Shown here: positions 1 through 9,742 of the stretch, one piece after another
Position numbering within the stretch: position 1 is the stretch's first letter
How the letters are laid out: each line of letters starts with the position of its first letter
Assembly (NCBI RefSeq): GCF_000003605.2
Contig: NW_003146282.1
Location: 120,038 to 136,612, forward strand
Length of the DNA stretch: 16,575 nucleotides
Reading direction: 5' to 3'
Source: Saccoglossus kowalevskii
Taxonomy: Eukaryota; Hemichordata; Enteropneusta; Harrimaniidae
Position numbers and translations under genes: made by a program
Notes under the pieces: model-generated
What the model saw: only the letters and a program-made list of their open reading frames with translations
What the model was told of the DNA's origin: nothing
Databases searched by the model: none

Positions 1-412
1 CTTTCAATTAATTGTCCAGATGGAATATTTAAAATAGAAAATTACAGTTCAATTGTGTTCACATCCAATTCTAATAAATCAAATTTATTAGGTATTTTAT
101 TACAGAAAAAGGGACACCTACAATAGTGTTTCCTGGTTTTCCTTAGAATTCAGGCAATCATCAAACAAAAGATTTGTGCCAGGTCAAATAAAAGATATGT
201 CGAAACATTTGCAATTATCGTACACACAAGTGTGTTATCCTCCAATTTCTATCGTTATACAGTTAGGAGTAAAAATTAATTTGAAATGATTGCATTAGTT
301 TCACTTTAGTACAAAACATATTAAAATATTTTCCCCCAATTCTCTGAAGGTGTTCTTTCATAAAAAATTGACAATGTGTATTTTCATTTAATTCATGCAA
401 GTGTGTCTATGT

Positions 413-632
413 CGCCTTGTTCTTAAAAGCCAAGATCTCAATCTTCCTTGCGCCTCTTTCTGCAGATATTAGCAATGGAGGCCAAGGAAAGTCACTGTTT
501 TGATTCTGCTAAAAACGCCGTCTAATAAACAGTTTGGGAGCATCATGAGCATCAGCTGTATGAGCTGGCAGTACTGATAGCTTCATCACCCCTCCTCCCC
601 TCCCCCTCCCTGCTTTTCTCCTTCTTCAAATT
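413..632. promoter_or_regulatory. GC-richer patch, possible conserved non-coding element
   Basis: This stretch is clearly less AT-rich than its surroundings and is not a repeat of anything else in the window. It contains an E-box (CAGCTG, about 555-560), a homeodomain/forkhead-like TTTATTAG on the minus strand (about 522-529), a CpG-containing AACGCCGTC, and then a pyrimidine tract at about 587-630. An acceptor-like TTTCTGCAG occurs, but the frames after it close within 60 bases and no good donor follows, so I do not call an exon. The regulatory role is inferred from composition and motif density only. Confidence 0.2.
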
Positions 633-1893
633 CCATCAATGTTTCCATCACATATAACAAATCATTGTCCTCTCAATCAACAGTGCAAGATTTCAACATT
701 TCTATAAATTCTAAATTGAGCGAGAGAAAATATATACATCCTTGTTATTTGCGACAGTGATTCCGATTGAACATCAACGTGATTGCGTTTGTTTTCGATG
801 GTCTAATTTTGGAATAAGACCTTACGAATTCATTGTTTATATTCATAGAAGATAACAATCGTTTGAATTTATACAAAAGACTATAAAATTATTAATAAAA
901 GTTTTGATTGTTTTAATTTTTGCATTGTACAGTATCAAACTTTTTCTCAAAGTATTTCCCTCGATAACCAATATCATAGAATGCTTTAAATACTAATAGC
1001 ATGCCAACATTAATCTATAATTAATTTATGTACGACATCATAAAAATATAAATGCATGCACTACTAATACAGTATTTCTGACCCATACAATCCTACACCT
1101 GAAGACAAACATAGAAATTGTGTGTGTAGATTCCACTTCCATTTATTCCGACTCCTAATAAAATCCTTATTTGAGTGGCATATTAATCCTATTCTTTGTC
1201 AGATAATGATGGAAATATAATTATTAAATTACTGCTCGTAATGATCATTATTCTGTAGTTCAGAATAAAATGAATTACACCAGAAGGATAATTATTAACA
1301 CGTCTATAATGAATTTATTCAATCTGGTATTCTACTGAAGATTTGGGTTGTGAAAGGGGTTCCAATCATTTGATTCATGCATGACCCTAAAGGTCACACA
1401 TCCTGGTACTTTCAGGAGTATTGTTTTTGTATAACTGCAATAATTTTCAAAATTATTTTGTTTCATTCACTTGACATCTGCTTGCACTTTTAGGGGGTAA
1501 GGAAATTCTCGAAAGTTGTAGCTTTATTACTGTAATCATCTGTGTCCAAATCAACAGAAAAAGAAAAAAAATTGTAAATGCATTGATAATATGCTGGTTT
1601 TTAATTTTGCTATTTTTGATGTTAAGTAAACATCTAAATTAAATCCTAGTGAAGATGTAAATTAACAATAGAACTCATTCTTTTCCTGGCAATTTTGTGA
1701 ACTTAATACCCAGGGAAATTGCTCAAAACATCAACATGTAGTAAAATTAAAAGACTGTGGAAATAGTTTTACAGTAGTGTGCTTATGTAAATGACAGAGG
1801 CGACTTTATGGTCAAAATAAGATACGTTTCAATTACTTAGCAATGTTTCAATTACTTAGTGAATTCAATTTTTGCTTAAAGGGCACTTTACTG

Positions 1894-1930
1894 GAGATGC
1901 GCTTCTAATAGAGCAAATACTGTTATAGTA
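1894..1930 (+). repeat. Short dispersed repeat, copy 1
   Basis: The motif GAGATGCGCTTCTAATAGAG, followed by CAAATACTG and TATAGTA, recurs in slightly changed form at 3804-3836. It is probably a fragment of a dispersed element, since nothing else around the two copies is alike. Confidence 0.45.
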
Positions 1931-2768
1931 TAGATGTATAAGATTTTCTAGTACCCACTTTGTTTCACTAATTTAGATGGCAGTGAAATCTGTGATGATA
2001 ACATCCAGTGTTTATAATTTTATTCAATATTTTACCGGAAATTGTTTAATTTTCACTGATGTGAACTCTCACAATTTCTGATTTAAGAGCGTTTGTAGAG
2101 ACTAAAGTGGATCCAAGTGAATTTTACTGCTACAATATTGATCATTCGTGACATTAAGTCAGTTTATAAAATACTGTGCATTCAAAGTTTGACAAAACGT
2201 AAGCCTGGGAAAATTTTACGTCCTACGTGTACCCTTGATGTGCACTCTGTGACTAGAAACACAAAATCTGCATATTTCACTTTTAAATTCTCATAACCCT
2301 TTTTGTAAACCTTATTTTTATTTATATCTATATTCTATGGTTTCAAATTAAGAGACAATATTATTCAAATGATGATTAAGATGGCACAATTATTCTTTCT
2401 TTTTTGTGAACTGTGTGTTGTATATAACGCCAATGGTCTACGATACTGGAATACAATATGAATACAATTTGAAAATGTAAATCTGGCATTGTCACTACTA
2501 TACTGATAGTAAAACTTTAGGCCAAAAAAGCTTGCCTGTCTGAACATAAGCCCTTGAATTGGACCATGAATCAAAGGAGAAATAAATGACAGTACTTTTA
2601 AATTAGTTTTCTTATTTTATATTAGTGTACATGTGCAAGCCTTTATTTCAGTTTCTTTAAGTCTTTTACTGCATTTATTTCACTCAAGTAAATTGCCTGG
2701 ATGTTGTAATAATTATTCTTGGTTTGTTTAGAATATTTGACATAATTAACATTTAACAACAAGTAACT

Positions 2769-3225
2769 GTTCCAACCATGCGTTCATATTTGCACACTGT
2801 TGAAACCACAAGTTCAGATTTGCACACTGTTGAAACCATGTGTTCATAGTTGCACACTGTTCAAACCATGTGTTCATAGTTGCACACTGTTCAAACCATG
2901 TGTTCAGATTTGCACACTGTTCAAACCATGTTCAGATTTGCACACTGTTCAAACCATGTTCAGATTTGCACACTGTTCAAACCATGTTCAGTTTTGCACA
3001 CTGTTCAAACCATGTTCAGATTTGCTCACTGTTCAAACCATGTTCAGATTTGCACACTATTCAAACCATGTGTTCAAATTTGCACACTATTCAAACCATG
3101 TGTTCAGATTTGCACACTATTCAAACCATGTGTTCAGATTTGCACACTATTCAAACCATGTGTTCAGATTTGCACACTATTCAAACCATGTGTTCAGATT
3201 TGCACACTTTACATTTACCCATGTG
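2769..3225 (+). repeat. 28/30-bp minisatellite
   Basis: About 14 full units run from 2791 to 3200, with degenerate partial units at each end. The consensus is TGCACACTGTTCAAACCATG followed by TGTTCAGATT. Units 1-4 and 10-14 are 30 bp. Units 5-9 (2911-3050) are 28 bp because they lack the TG dinucleotide after CCATG. The first nine units read CACTGT, the last five CACTAT, so the array seems to have grown in blocks. The unit has no stop codon in the forward frames, so long open frames (up to 272 codons) cross it. These encode only the repeat and are not called as genes. The array ends about 40 bp before the acceptor of exon A, and one frame runs straight into that exon. Confidence 0.95.
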
Positions 3226-3265
3226 TCTCTTGTCTTCCATGCAACTCACTTATATCATCTTTCAG

Positions 3266-3553
3266 ATATGCAAGATTATACAATGGGCAAGGATTATGAT
3301 TACAGTTCCTTTAGCTTCAACAATGACAATTCGAAGCAACTGATTAGCAACAAGTATAATAATAAAATGCATGCAACTTCTTCCAAAGACAAATACAATT
3401 CTAACAGAGAGCAGATCGCGTTTTGTGATCGGATCACCCGATGTCCCAAGTACGAGTACTGCCAAAAAGTGTTGTTTGAAAATGGCATATGCAAATGTAT
3501 CAATGGCTTACAGAGAAATGGACGTAGCGGTGCATGTGAACCTATACAATCAG
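3266..3553 (+). CDS. Exon A: EGF-like Cys module of a KIAA0319L-like gene (or a terminal exon)
   Basis: The acceptor is TATATCATCTTTCAG at 3265 (phase 1). The suggested donor is CAG|GTTTAT after 3553 (phase 1). Residues 1-52 are a Ser/Asn/Tyr/Lys-rich low-complexity linker. Residues 53-90 hold six cysteines at 53, 59, 65, 75, 77 and 90 (C-x5-C-x5-C-x9-C-x1-C-x12-C). The closing CxC and the Gly at 80 are typical of EGF-like domains, so the region should be extracellular and disulphide-bonded. The phase-1 donor matches the phase-1 acceptor of exon B, which puts it in one transcript with the PKD exons, although one match in three is expected by chance. The donor is weak compared with the GTAAGT/GTGAGT-type sites of the later exons. 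Read through the donor, the frame gives a hydrophobic tail and a stop at 3616-3618, so this could also be a last exon. The open frame continues upstream into the minisatellite, which I exclude. Confidence 0.65.
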
Positions 3554-3618
3554 GTTTATACCTTCATTACTTAGTTATAGTGGTGATGCTGTGTACTTGT
3601 ATGGCACTATCGTACTAA
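3554..3618 (+). other. In-frame hydrophobic extension of exon A with stop codon
   Basis: If the donor after 3553 is not used, the reading frame adds 21 residues, starting Gly-Leu-Tyr-Leu, with the core LVIVVMLCTCMAL, and stops at TAA 3616-3618. It follows a small-residue Ser-Gly pair directly after the EGF-like module. This has the general form of a GPI-anchor signal or a short C-terminal membrane segment. No AATAAA is visible in the next 300 bases. This is an alternative reading of exon A and is not established. Confidence 0.3.
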
Positions 3619-3803
3619 CCATAACACTTGCTTACTGTCTTGTGTCATCTGCTGCACTGCACTGCATAGTAATACTGCGTGGATTAACAGTCTATCTTGT
3701 AGATAGAATTAACAAGTCTCTATTCTTCTTATTCAGCAAATAGCTTATTCTTATGAGAGTGTGTACAATACATGTGATGTTTTGTTTGTGTCTGGTAGTA
3801 TTA

Positions 3804-3836
3804 GAGATCCACTTCTAACAGAGCAAATACAGTATA
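3804..3836 (+). repeat. Short dispersed repeat, copy 2
   Basis: GAGATCCACTTCTAACAGAG followed by CAAATACAGTATA is a diverged copy of 1894-1930, in the same orientation. Confidence 0.45.
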
Positions 3837-4735
3837 TTGGTTGACTCACAAACAAATTTGCACATGTTCAATTTCACTCTTTGAGAAACATATTTCTGTG
3901 TTGATGATGAATTCTTTGGAATATTATACTTAGTTTTTCAAACCGTGGAACCTTAAAACAGCAAACAGTCTAGGAATGATATAGTCAATATGCTTAATTT
4001 CATTCCTTTCTGTGAATACTGTGATACATTCATACCCAAGTTTAACTGAGATTCAACCCATAATGCCATATGTGTAAGAGACAACTGCTAATCACACTTT
4101 GAAGTATTCATTCCTCCTAGGAATCATTTTTTATTGAGATGGTGTTAATCCATCGATTTGATTGGTTGAAACACAAAATTTGCATATGCAATTAATTGGC
4201 TGATAATGCACAGTTATGATAAACAAAGTGGCCCTGGAACATGAATTGACTACAGGTTTGATGCGGAAATGTATAAAACCGATAGTATTTGATTTTTAGG
4301 GAAATATAGTGGTTAAATTTCGGAAACAAATTGTAAAAAATACCTAATTAAAAACATCTGAAAAATTATATAACCATAATATTGCTTTTTGATAATGGCG
4401 GGATAAAAAATTGGGGAGGGGGGGGGACTATTGCTTAAATATATGTCTGGGTGTTGGATAATTGCATTGCCAGTGAGCTAGTACCTGTAGAGTGGAAATA
4501 CAGATACTGTAATGCATTTTAAAATATGGATTAAAATTTGATGGCGGTAAATTCTCTTATTTCTGTATTTTTTCATGTTTTTGTTCATCTACCTCTATTC
4601 ATAACCTTAATAACTGAGTTATGATATATTAAAAACTGAAAACAAAAACTCTAAATAAACTCAAAGAATACATGTAGATGAACAAAAACTAAATAAAATA
4701 TGATAGATACAGACAGATGCATAATCCTGAATCAT

Positions 4736-4790
4736 GACTGCACTACACTGCACTACACTGCACTACACTGCACTACACTGCACTACACTA
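4736..4790 (+). repeat. 10-bp tandem repeat (CACTACACTG)
   Basis: Five nearly perfect 10-bp units run from 4741 to 4790, preceded by a partial unit. This is a simple intronic tandem repeat with no coding or regulatory sign. Confidence 0.95.
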
Positions 4791-5514
4791 TAGAATACTG
4801 TTGCTTTGTGAGGTAGCTAGTTCCACTTGTTAAAAGAAATCGATGCCAATGACACATGTGTGATATTTGTACCTGATATTGTGAAACCATGTTGTGCCAT
4901 TTGTTCTCCGTAGACTATACATAAAGCATGCAATGTATGCAGCTTTAAAGTTTACTAATTATCTATACGCTAGATAATATTTGAATGACATTCCTCAATA
5001 GTACATACTTTTGACAACACATCAATATTTGCACAATACTTTCTGATGTCTTATTTTCATTTATTTTACAGCTCTGTTGAATTACTATTTCTGTTCTGTA
5101 GTAGCAGTAGATTTTAGCAGTCTTGATAGGCGATTTGGACCAAAGCGGAAATGTCTAAATTATTTTGACATTCTATAGTTGGAGCATTCATTTTCACCAA
5201 CATTTAATTCTATGGTTTTGATATTTAACAATATTCACTGGGTTTTAAATTCAGATTGTCCAGTGCGACAATAAGTTTTATTGTAATTTGATATGTTCAG
5301 GTAAAGTTAATATAATGGATTACAACGAAACCTGTTGAATAAAATTATTGCCTTTACAGGATTTCTGGAAAATGTGTTGCCATGGAATGCTCATTAGTTG
5401 CTCATTGGTTCAAACCCCCTTGGTAAAATATAACTTTTCTGATCAACTGTGATTAATTATGTACCATATTCACTAACAATTATTTTATTTTATTTTATTA
5501 TTTTTTCAAGAACT

Positions 5515-5716
5515 TACTGTAAAATACTTTATTTTAGCTGGTATTATCTTTTGCTGAAAAGACTTTTTGGGTGTTTTGTATGAATTTATTTTTACTGATT
5601 TTTGATGAGTTGAATGCAAAATATTGAAAAAGAGGTATATTCGCTAGATTTTATTTTCACTGAGTCATTCCTTCAGCGAAAATTAATTCAAAGTGAAAAT
5701 AAAGTATTTTACAGTA
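5515..5716 (-). mobile_element. MITE family 1, copy 1 (inverted)
   Basis: A 202-bp element bounded by TACTGTAAAATACTTTATTT and its near-perfect reverse complement AAATAAAGTATTTTACAGTA. It has the same body as the copies at 9213-9420 and 11646-11848 but lies in the opposite orientation; for example, its AAAGACTTTTTGGGTGTTTT is the complement of their AAAACACCCAAAAAGTCTTT. The outermost TA on each side may be the target-site duplication, as in Tc1/mariner-type elements. There is no coding capacity, so it would depend on a transposase made elsewhere. Confidence 0.85.
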
Positions 5717-6414
5717 TTTATCTGTTTAATGGTCGATGAATTTCATTAAGGCATGAATGTATTTTTTTTTGGAAATTTATAAATAATATTTATAAAAATT
5801 TTAGAGTGTACAGCTCTTACACTTCATTCAAATCTACAGAAGCCATCTGGTTGCCCCTATTACCCATGAGTCTTTGCAAGTTTCATTGACTGCCGTGCAC
5901 ATGAAAGTAGTCAAGTTGTTCTCAATCGTCATTTGAAATTTAGGAAACACTTAATATAAATTTAATTTTATTATTATAAAAAACATTCATGCCTTGGAAA
6001 AATTAACTGTATCTATGTAACATATTGGGGCCAGTGTGATATGGAAACTTTTGTTTAAATTAAAATAAATGAAAGTTTAATAATGTGTTAATATGGTAAA
6101 TGTTGATGACAACAATTTACACAAGTTCTGATTTCCAAGTTGAAAGTATTACTAGTAGTGTATAATTGAGTTGCTAAGCTGCCATGGCTTCATCAGTGTA
6201 ATTTTATTATTTGCCAGATTATTGAAAGCTTTCAAACATGTGTAACAAAATGAAGCATGATCCCAAATCAGTATTTTGTGAGTACTGTGTATTGAAAAAT
6301 CATGTCATACATCATGTTTTGAATCTTGATTTCCAAACAAGCGCAACCCAAGTGACCTAGAATAAACCAAAGTTCCACGTTTGGGGTTCGCTTGGACAAA
6401 ACTAGGATTTTAAT

Positions 6415-6744
6415 TTACCAATTTTGATTTGTATTGAACATTTTGATTTTGCTTATACCCTGAGGGCCAAATTGTTTTTCTCTCATAATGGCGTAAATTT
6501 GTTCCTTTTTTCCATAATTCTTGTCCAATTCTTTGAATTTGATCTTAATTTTGGACCAAAAACCCAAATCTGACATCTGGCTTCTAGTTTTTGATAAAAA
6601 AAATGAAATTTTCGGAAATTCTTTCTGTGCAAAAAAAACACTATTTTGTGGATGGTGCCTAAAGTTGGCTTTGACACTTTGTCTAATGTAGCAACACAGT
6701 GACTCATACTGCAATATTGCTGGTCCATTCTTTCTTGCGGTCAT
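6415..6744 (-). other. Unassigned 109-codon minus-strand ORF
   Basis: An open frame of 109 codons starts with ATG at 6744 and stops at 6415, inside the large intron. The product would be Lys/Phe/Gln-rich and basic, without a signal peptide, membrane segment or domain I recognise. A second minus-strand frame overlaps it (6483-6728), so the region is simply poor in minus-strand stops. Its sequence does not recur in the window. It could be a decayed fragment of a mobile element or chance; I do not call it a gene. Confidence 0.15.
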
Positions 6745-8005
6745 AGTAAAAGATTATAGAAAAATATATAAAAATGCATGTAATATTATGCTGAAGTTTT
6801 TATAGGTGAAAATTCTTGTTTTGAAAAGTGAAACCAGCAAGCTGTTACTATGATTGACTGGTCAGCCAATCAGCTTCGTTTCCTATCATGGAATTAACAC
6901 TGGAATGTGCTTGTTAACATATAACAGAGAGTTTGAAACTAGTCTGTTGTTAATTTCTTATTCAGTTTCTCTTACTTGTGTATTCAAACTACAGTCTATT
7001 AAACCTTATTACAGCAAAAGTCATTGAACCAGGCAAAATAATTCGGCATAATTGTAGTTATTAATAACACGCTGCCACATATTTCTTAATTAAAACGGGA
7101 TATCGCAATTTAATTCCATAATAACTAAAGTTCACTCAAGGAAAATTATTTCTGCTGTCCTTCAGTATGTTTTTTAATAAATCTTACAGAGGTTTGATTT
7201 AAGAAAAAAATGATTTCAGCTGTAGCTCTTTTTCTCAGATAGAGAATCTGAATGAACTATGTGAAAGATTTCTATTTACTGACCCATGATACTTGAATTT
7301 ATTAGCGTAGTGCTTTTCGTATATGTTCGAGCCTTACATTACATTACACGTCAACATGAGTTTAATAAATCTAATATCATGGGTAATGTATTTTAATATT
7401 CTATTTATTATTTGTATTTGGTATGGAGTTGTATTTTCAAAAGAACTAATATCAGAATCATAATGTGTATGCTTGGCCATTGCTTTTTACCCAATCTCAT
7501 CTCATTTGCGAACAGAAATGCCATTTTTTTGGGGGGCATTATACATGTATATTTCTTGTGAGCACATTATTTTTGTTTTTCCATCATTGGCCTTCACGTA
7601 TCTCTTGAGCGATTGGCAAGCATGACTGGGGAGGGGTGGGGTAATTCCTATGGGTTGCCAAGATAAGGTTGGGAGAATTAAACTTTCAAAGAGAAGATGT
7701 GAATGTCTGAATTCACCAATATAATGCAGAGAAGTTTAGATTTACCATAATGTTAGGCAAGTTTTTGTTCATTTGGTCATGTGACCAGATTTTGACTGTC
7801 AAACAAATTCCATTTCAACAACGCATGTCTAGTACATATATGCAAAGAATAGTTACATTACAAACAAGATTTCTACACTACTGGTTATCACTTGAAAAAA
7901 CTTGGAAATCAGGAATCATCTTTATGTTTATTAGGACCACCCACCCATGTAGTTTCTTCATTCATTCATCCAACTTACCATACATGTATGTTTCTACATT
8001 ACCAG

Positions 8006-8250
8006 AGCTGCCAGGATCCACAGTTGGTTTAACAACATCAAATACGGCACAAATAACACTACCAAACGATGAAACATCTGATAAAGTTAACGGTGGAGAC
8101 GATACTGATGAATTGGAGACTTTACTGAATATATTAGGAGAGGAGAAGACTCCTCAACAAACACCAAATCCTGCACCTTCCTCTCAAGTGACACAGCCAC
8201 CGATTGCTACTGACGCTCTCAATTCTGTCATACCGCTACCCGATAAAAAG
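8006..8250 (+). CDS. KIAA0319L-like: Exon B: Ser/Thr/Pro-rich acidic linker
   Basis: The acceptor TTTCTACATTACCAG ends at 8005 (phase 1); the split codon formed with exon A is G|AG, Glu. Residues 97-177 are rich in Ser, Thr, Pro, Asp and Glu, with an acidic stretch (GGDDTDELETLL) and a Pro/Gln/Thr stretch (TPQQTPNPAPSSQVTQPP). There are no cysteines. This fits the poorly conserved extracellular linker between the N-terminal domains and the first PKD domain of KIAA0319-family proteins, possibly O-glycosylated. The end is chosen at AAAAAG|GCAAGT (phase 0), because exon C starts in phase 0. A GT donor four bases later (GCAA|GTACCA) would leave phase 1 and break the frame. The open frame extends upstream to an ATG at 7750, which I take as intron read-through. 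Confidence 0.8.
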
Positions 8251-9019
8251 GCAAGTACCATATTTATTTTATTTAAAAAAAAAATAAAAGGTAATAGATC
8301 GGGCATATTCTTCTTTTTACGTTTCCATATTTAGAGCAACCATTGAGTTCTTTTCTGAATTTACATAAATAAGTTTGTACCTGGCCACCAGATTGTTTTA
8401 CCACTGCAATGTTTGAATACATGTATTTCAATTCCCCCCTTGCATGATGTTGATGTATTTACTTTTATACTTTATCAGAATTTTTATGGAGAATTGACCA
8501 ATGGTCTTTGCATTTAATTTACACTCTGTAAATAAGTTAAACATTGAGTTGCTGTTCACTATTGCAGTATTTTCATTATTTTGCTGTTCACTATTGCAGT
8601 ATTTTCATTATTTTGAATAGTTGAACAATAATTAAAACAATGTCCAATGACCAGGTTTTATGACTTCTTCACACTAATTGGGGCATTTTGGATGTGGTGC
8701 TTGATTGGACATAGGCGTTAAATTGACCAAATAATATTAACCAATAGTAGAATAATTACAAAACTGAGCATGCTCAACACAGGGTTAGCATGATGCCACA
8801 ATTACTGGCCTTTGATGTGTGATTTCTGACCCACCGTCTTTAGTACATACCGGTACATGTCAAATTTAAACCAGGGAAGGGGCTGTTCAGGCTTCATTCG
8901 CTTGAATACTGAGACTTAAATATCTTGCGTCTGTTTGGGAATGGTTACCTTACAACCATGTGTTTTTAAATGTGAAAATGCATTAAAGTGTTTGTTTGTT
9001 TTTATTAACAAATAAACAG
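8251..9019 (+). other. KIAA0319L-like: Intron B-C, probable GC-AG type
   Basis: The 5' end is AAG|GCAAGT, the strong consensus seen at known GC donors. The 3' end is TTAACAAATAAACAG at 9019, after a TTTGTTTGTTTTT tract. Phases on both sides (0/0) agree only with the GC donor. The intron contains a perfect 32-bp duplication (8549-8612). Confidence 0.7.
8549..8612 (+). repeat. Perfect 32-bp tandem duplication
   Basis: Bases 8549-8580 (starting TTGCTGTTCACTATTGCAGT) are repeated without change at 8581-8612. The identity implies a recent duplication. Each copy carries an ATTGCAG, but neither has a convincing exon after it. Confidence 0.95.
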
Positions 9020-9197
9020 AATAACAAGCTAATAAAAGAAGGAGATACAGTGGAGGAGGTTGGTGATGTGATTACAGATGCCACAAATATGGATGAAGTG
9101 CCTAGTAACAGTACTGAAAGTGAGATAGTGATTGGGGCAGTGCCAACAGAAACAACAGTAATACCGGTACATACCACGAAGACAGTTACTGAACCAG
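9020..9197 (+). CDS. KIAA0319L-like: Exon C: acidic Thr-rich linker before PKD1
   Basis: The acceptor ends AATAAACAG at 9019 (phase 0). The donor CCAG|GTAAGT after 9197 is near-perfect and phase 1. Residues 178-236 begin NNKLIKEGDTVEEV and continue with an acidic Val/Thr/Glu-rich sequence ending TVTEP. There is one N-glycosylation sequon (NST). The low complexity fits the extracellular linker leading into PKD1. Codon 237 (G|TG, Val) is split with exon D. The exon contains one of the three TACCGGTA palindromes in the window (9162-9169). I see no catalytic or binding motif. Confidence 0.85.
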
Positions 9198-9212
9198 GTA
9201 AGTAACTTGAAA

Positions 9213-9420
9213 TACTGTAAAATACTTTATTTTCGCCTGAAATTTATTTTCGCTATTTTTGCTGAAGGAATGATTCAGCGAAAATAAAAACGAATATACC
9301 TTTTTTTCTATATTTTACATTCAACTCAACAGAAATCAGAAAAAATAAATTCCATACAAAACACCCAAAAAGTCTTTTCAGTGAAAATTAATTCCAGCTA
9401 AAATAAAGTATTTTACAGTA
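9213..9420 (+). mobile_element. MITE family 1, copy 2
   Basis: A 208-bp element with termini TACTGTAAAATACTTTATTT and AAATAAAGTATTTTACAGTA. It is in the same orientation as the copy at 11646 and opposite to the copy at 5515. Besides the terminal repeats it has an internal ATTTTCGC / GCGAAAAT inverted pair. A possible TA target duplication is seen at its ends. It has no coding sequence. Confidence 0.85.
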
Positions 9421-9742
9421 GCACAGAAAGGGAACAAGTGATTGGGATTGTAATAACCATGGTAACGCCAGTATATCACTTATTATTATACATCTGTCAC
9501 CGTAATGCCATAAGTTACAGCGTGCCATAATTTTGCAGTATTTTATTTTCATCCAACCATATTGGGAAATGCGAATTCCAAATATGGAATGATTATGCAC
9601 ATAAGCGTTCTCTTAATAATAAAAAACAAACATGGCTGCCACCAGTGTTTGACCGAACTCCACCCAAAGAAGTTTGCTGATTCTGCTCTAAACTTTTTAA
9701 ATTTCAGCATTCCCATGATGTATCCTTGGCAGGAAAAGATGT

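Larger units (their letters stand above)
1..2768. other. Upstream non-coding stretch (intron or 5' flank)
   Basis: AT-rich sequence with stop codons in every frame and no ORF that looks like protein. I searched for a Cys-rich MANSC-like exon, which KIAA0319-family proteins carry near their N terminus, and saw none. If exon A at 3266 is internal, its phase-1 acceptor requires an earlier exon, so at least the 3' part of this stretch is probably intron. A 69-codon minus-strand ORF at 2365-2574 has no recognisable features. A small local duplication (GTTTCAATTACTTAG, twice) lies near 1826-1860. Confidence 0.6.
3554..8005 (+). other. KIAA0319L-like: Large intron between exons A and B
   Basis: About 4.45 kb without a convincing exon. 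It contains the second copy of a short dispersed repeat (3804-3836), a 10-bp tandem repeat (4736-4790), a ~200-bp MITE (5515-5716), a G-tract near 4415-4427, and a minus-strand open frame (6415-6744). The acceptor at the end is TTTCTACATTACCAG|AG. A small exon below my detection limit could be hidden here. Confidence 0.55.

Noticed and set aside
464-525. Small exon after TTTCTGCAG
   Set aside because: All frames reach a stop within about 60 bases, and no donor of reasonable quality lies before them.
2791-3200. Nuclear-receptor-type site array (TGTTCA direct repeats in each minisatellite unit)
   Set aside because: The spacing and half-site do not match a known element well; repetition of the satellite unit explains it.
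2800-3265. Repeat-encoded protein of up to 272 codons, with two other open + frames
   Set aside because: The residues come from the 28/30-bp minisatellite, whose unit lacks stops. Frame changes with the 28-bp units, which a coding repeat would avoid. Only the part after 3265 looks like protein.
5390-5425. tRNA, from the B-box-like GGTTCAAACCCCC
   Set aside because: The bases on either side of TTCAAAC do not form a 5-bp T stem, and no A box or acceptor stem is found upstream.
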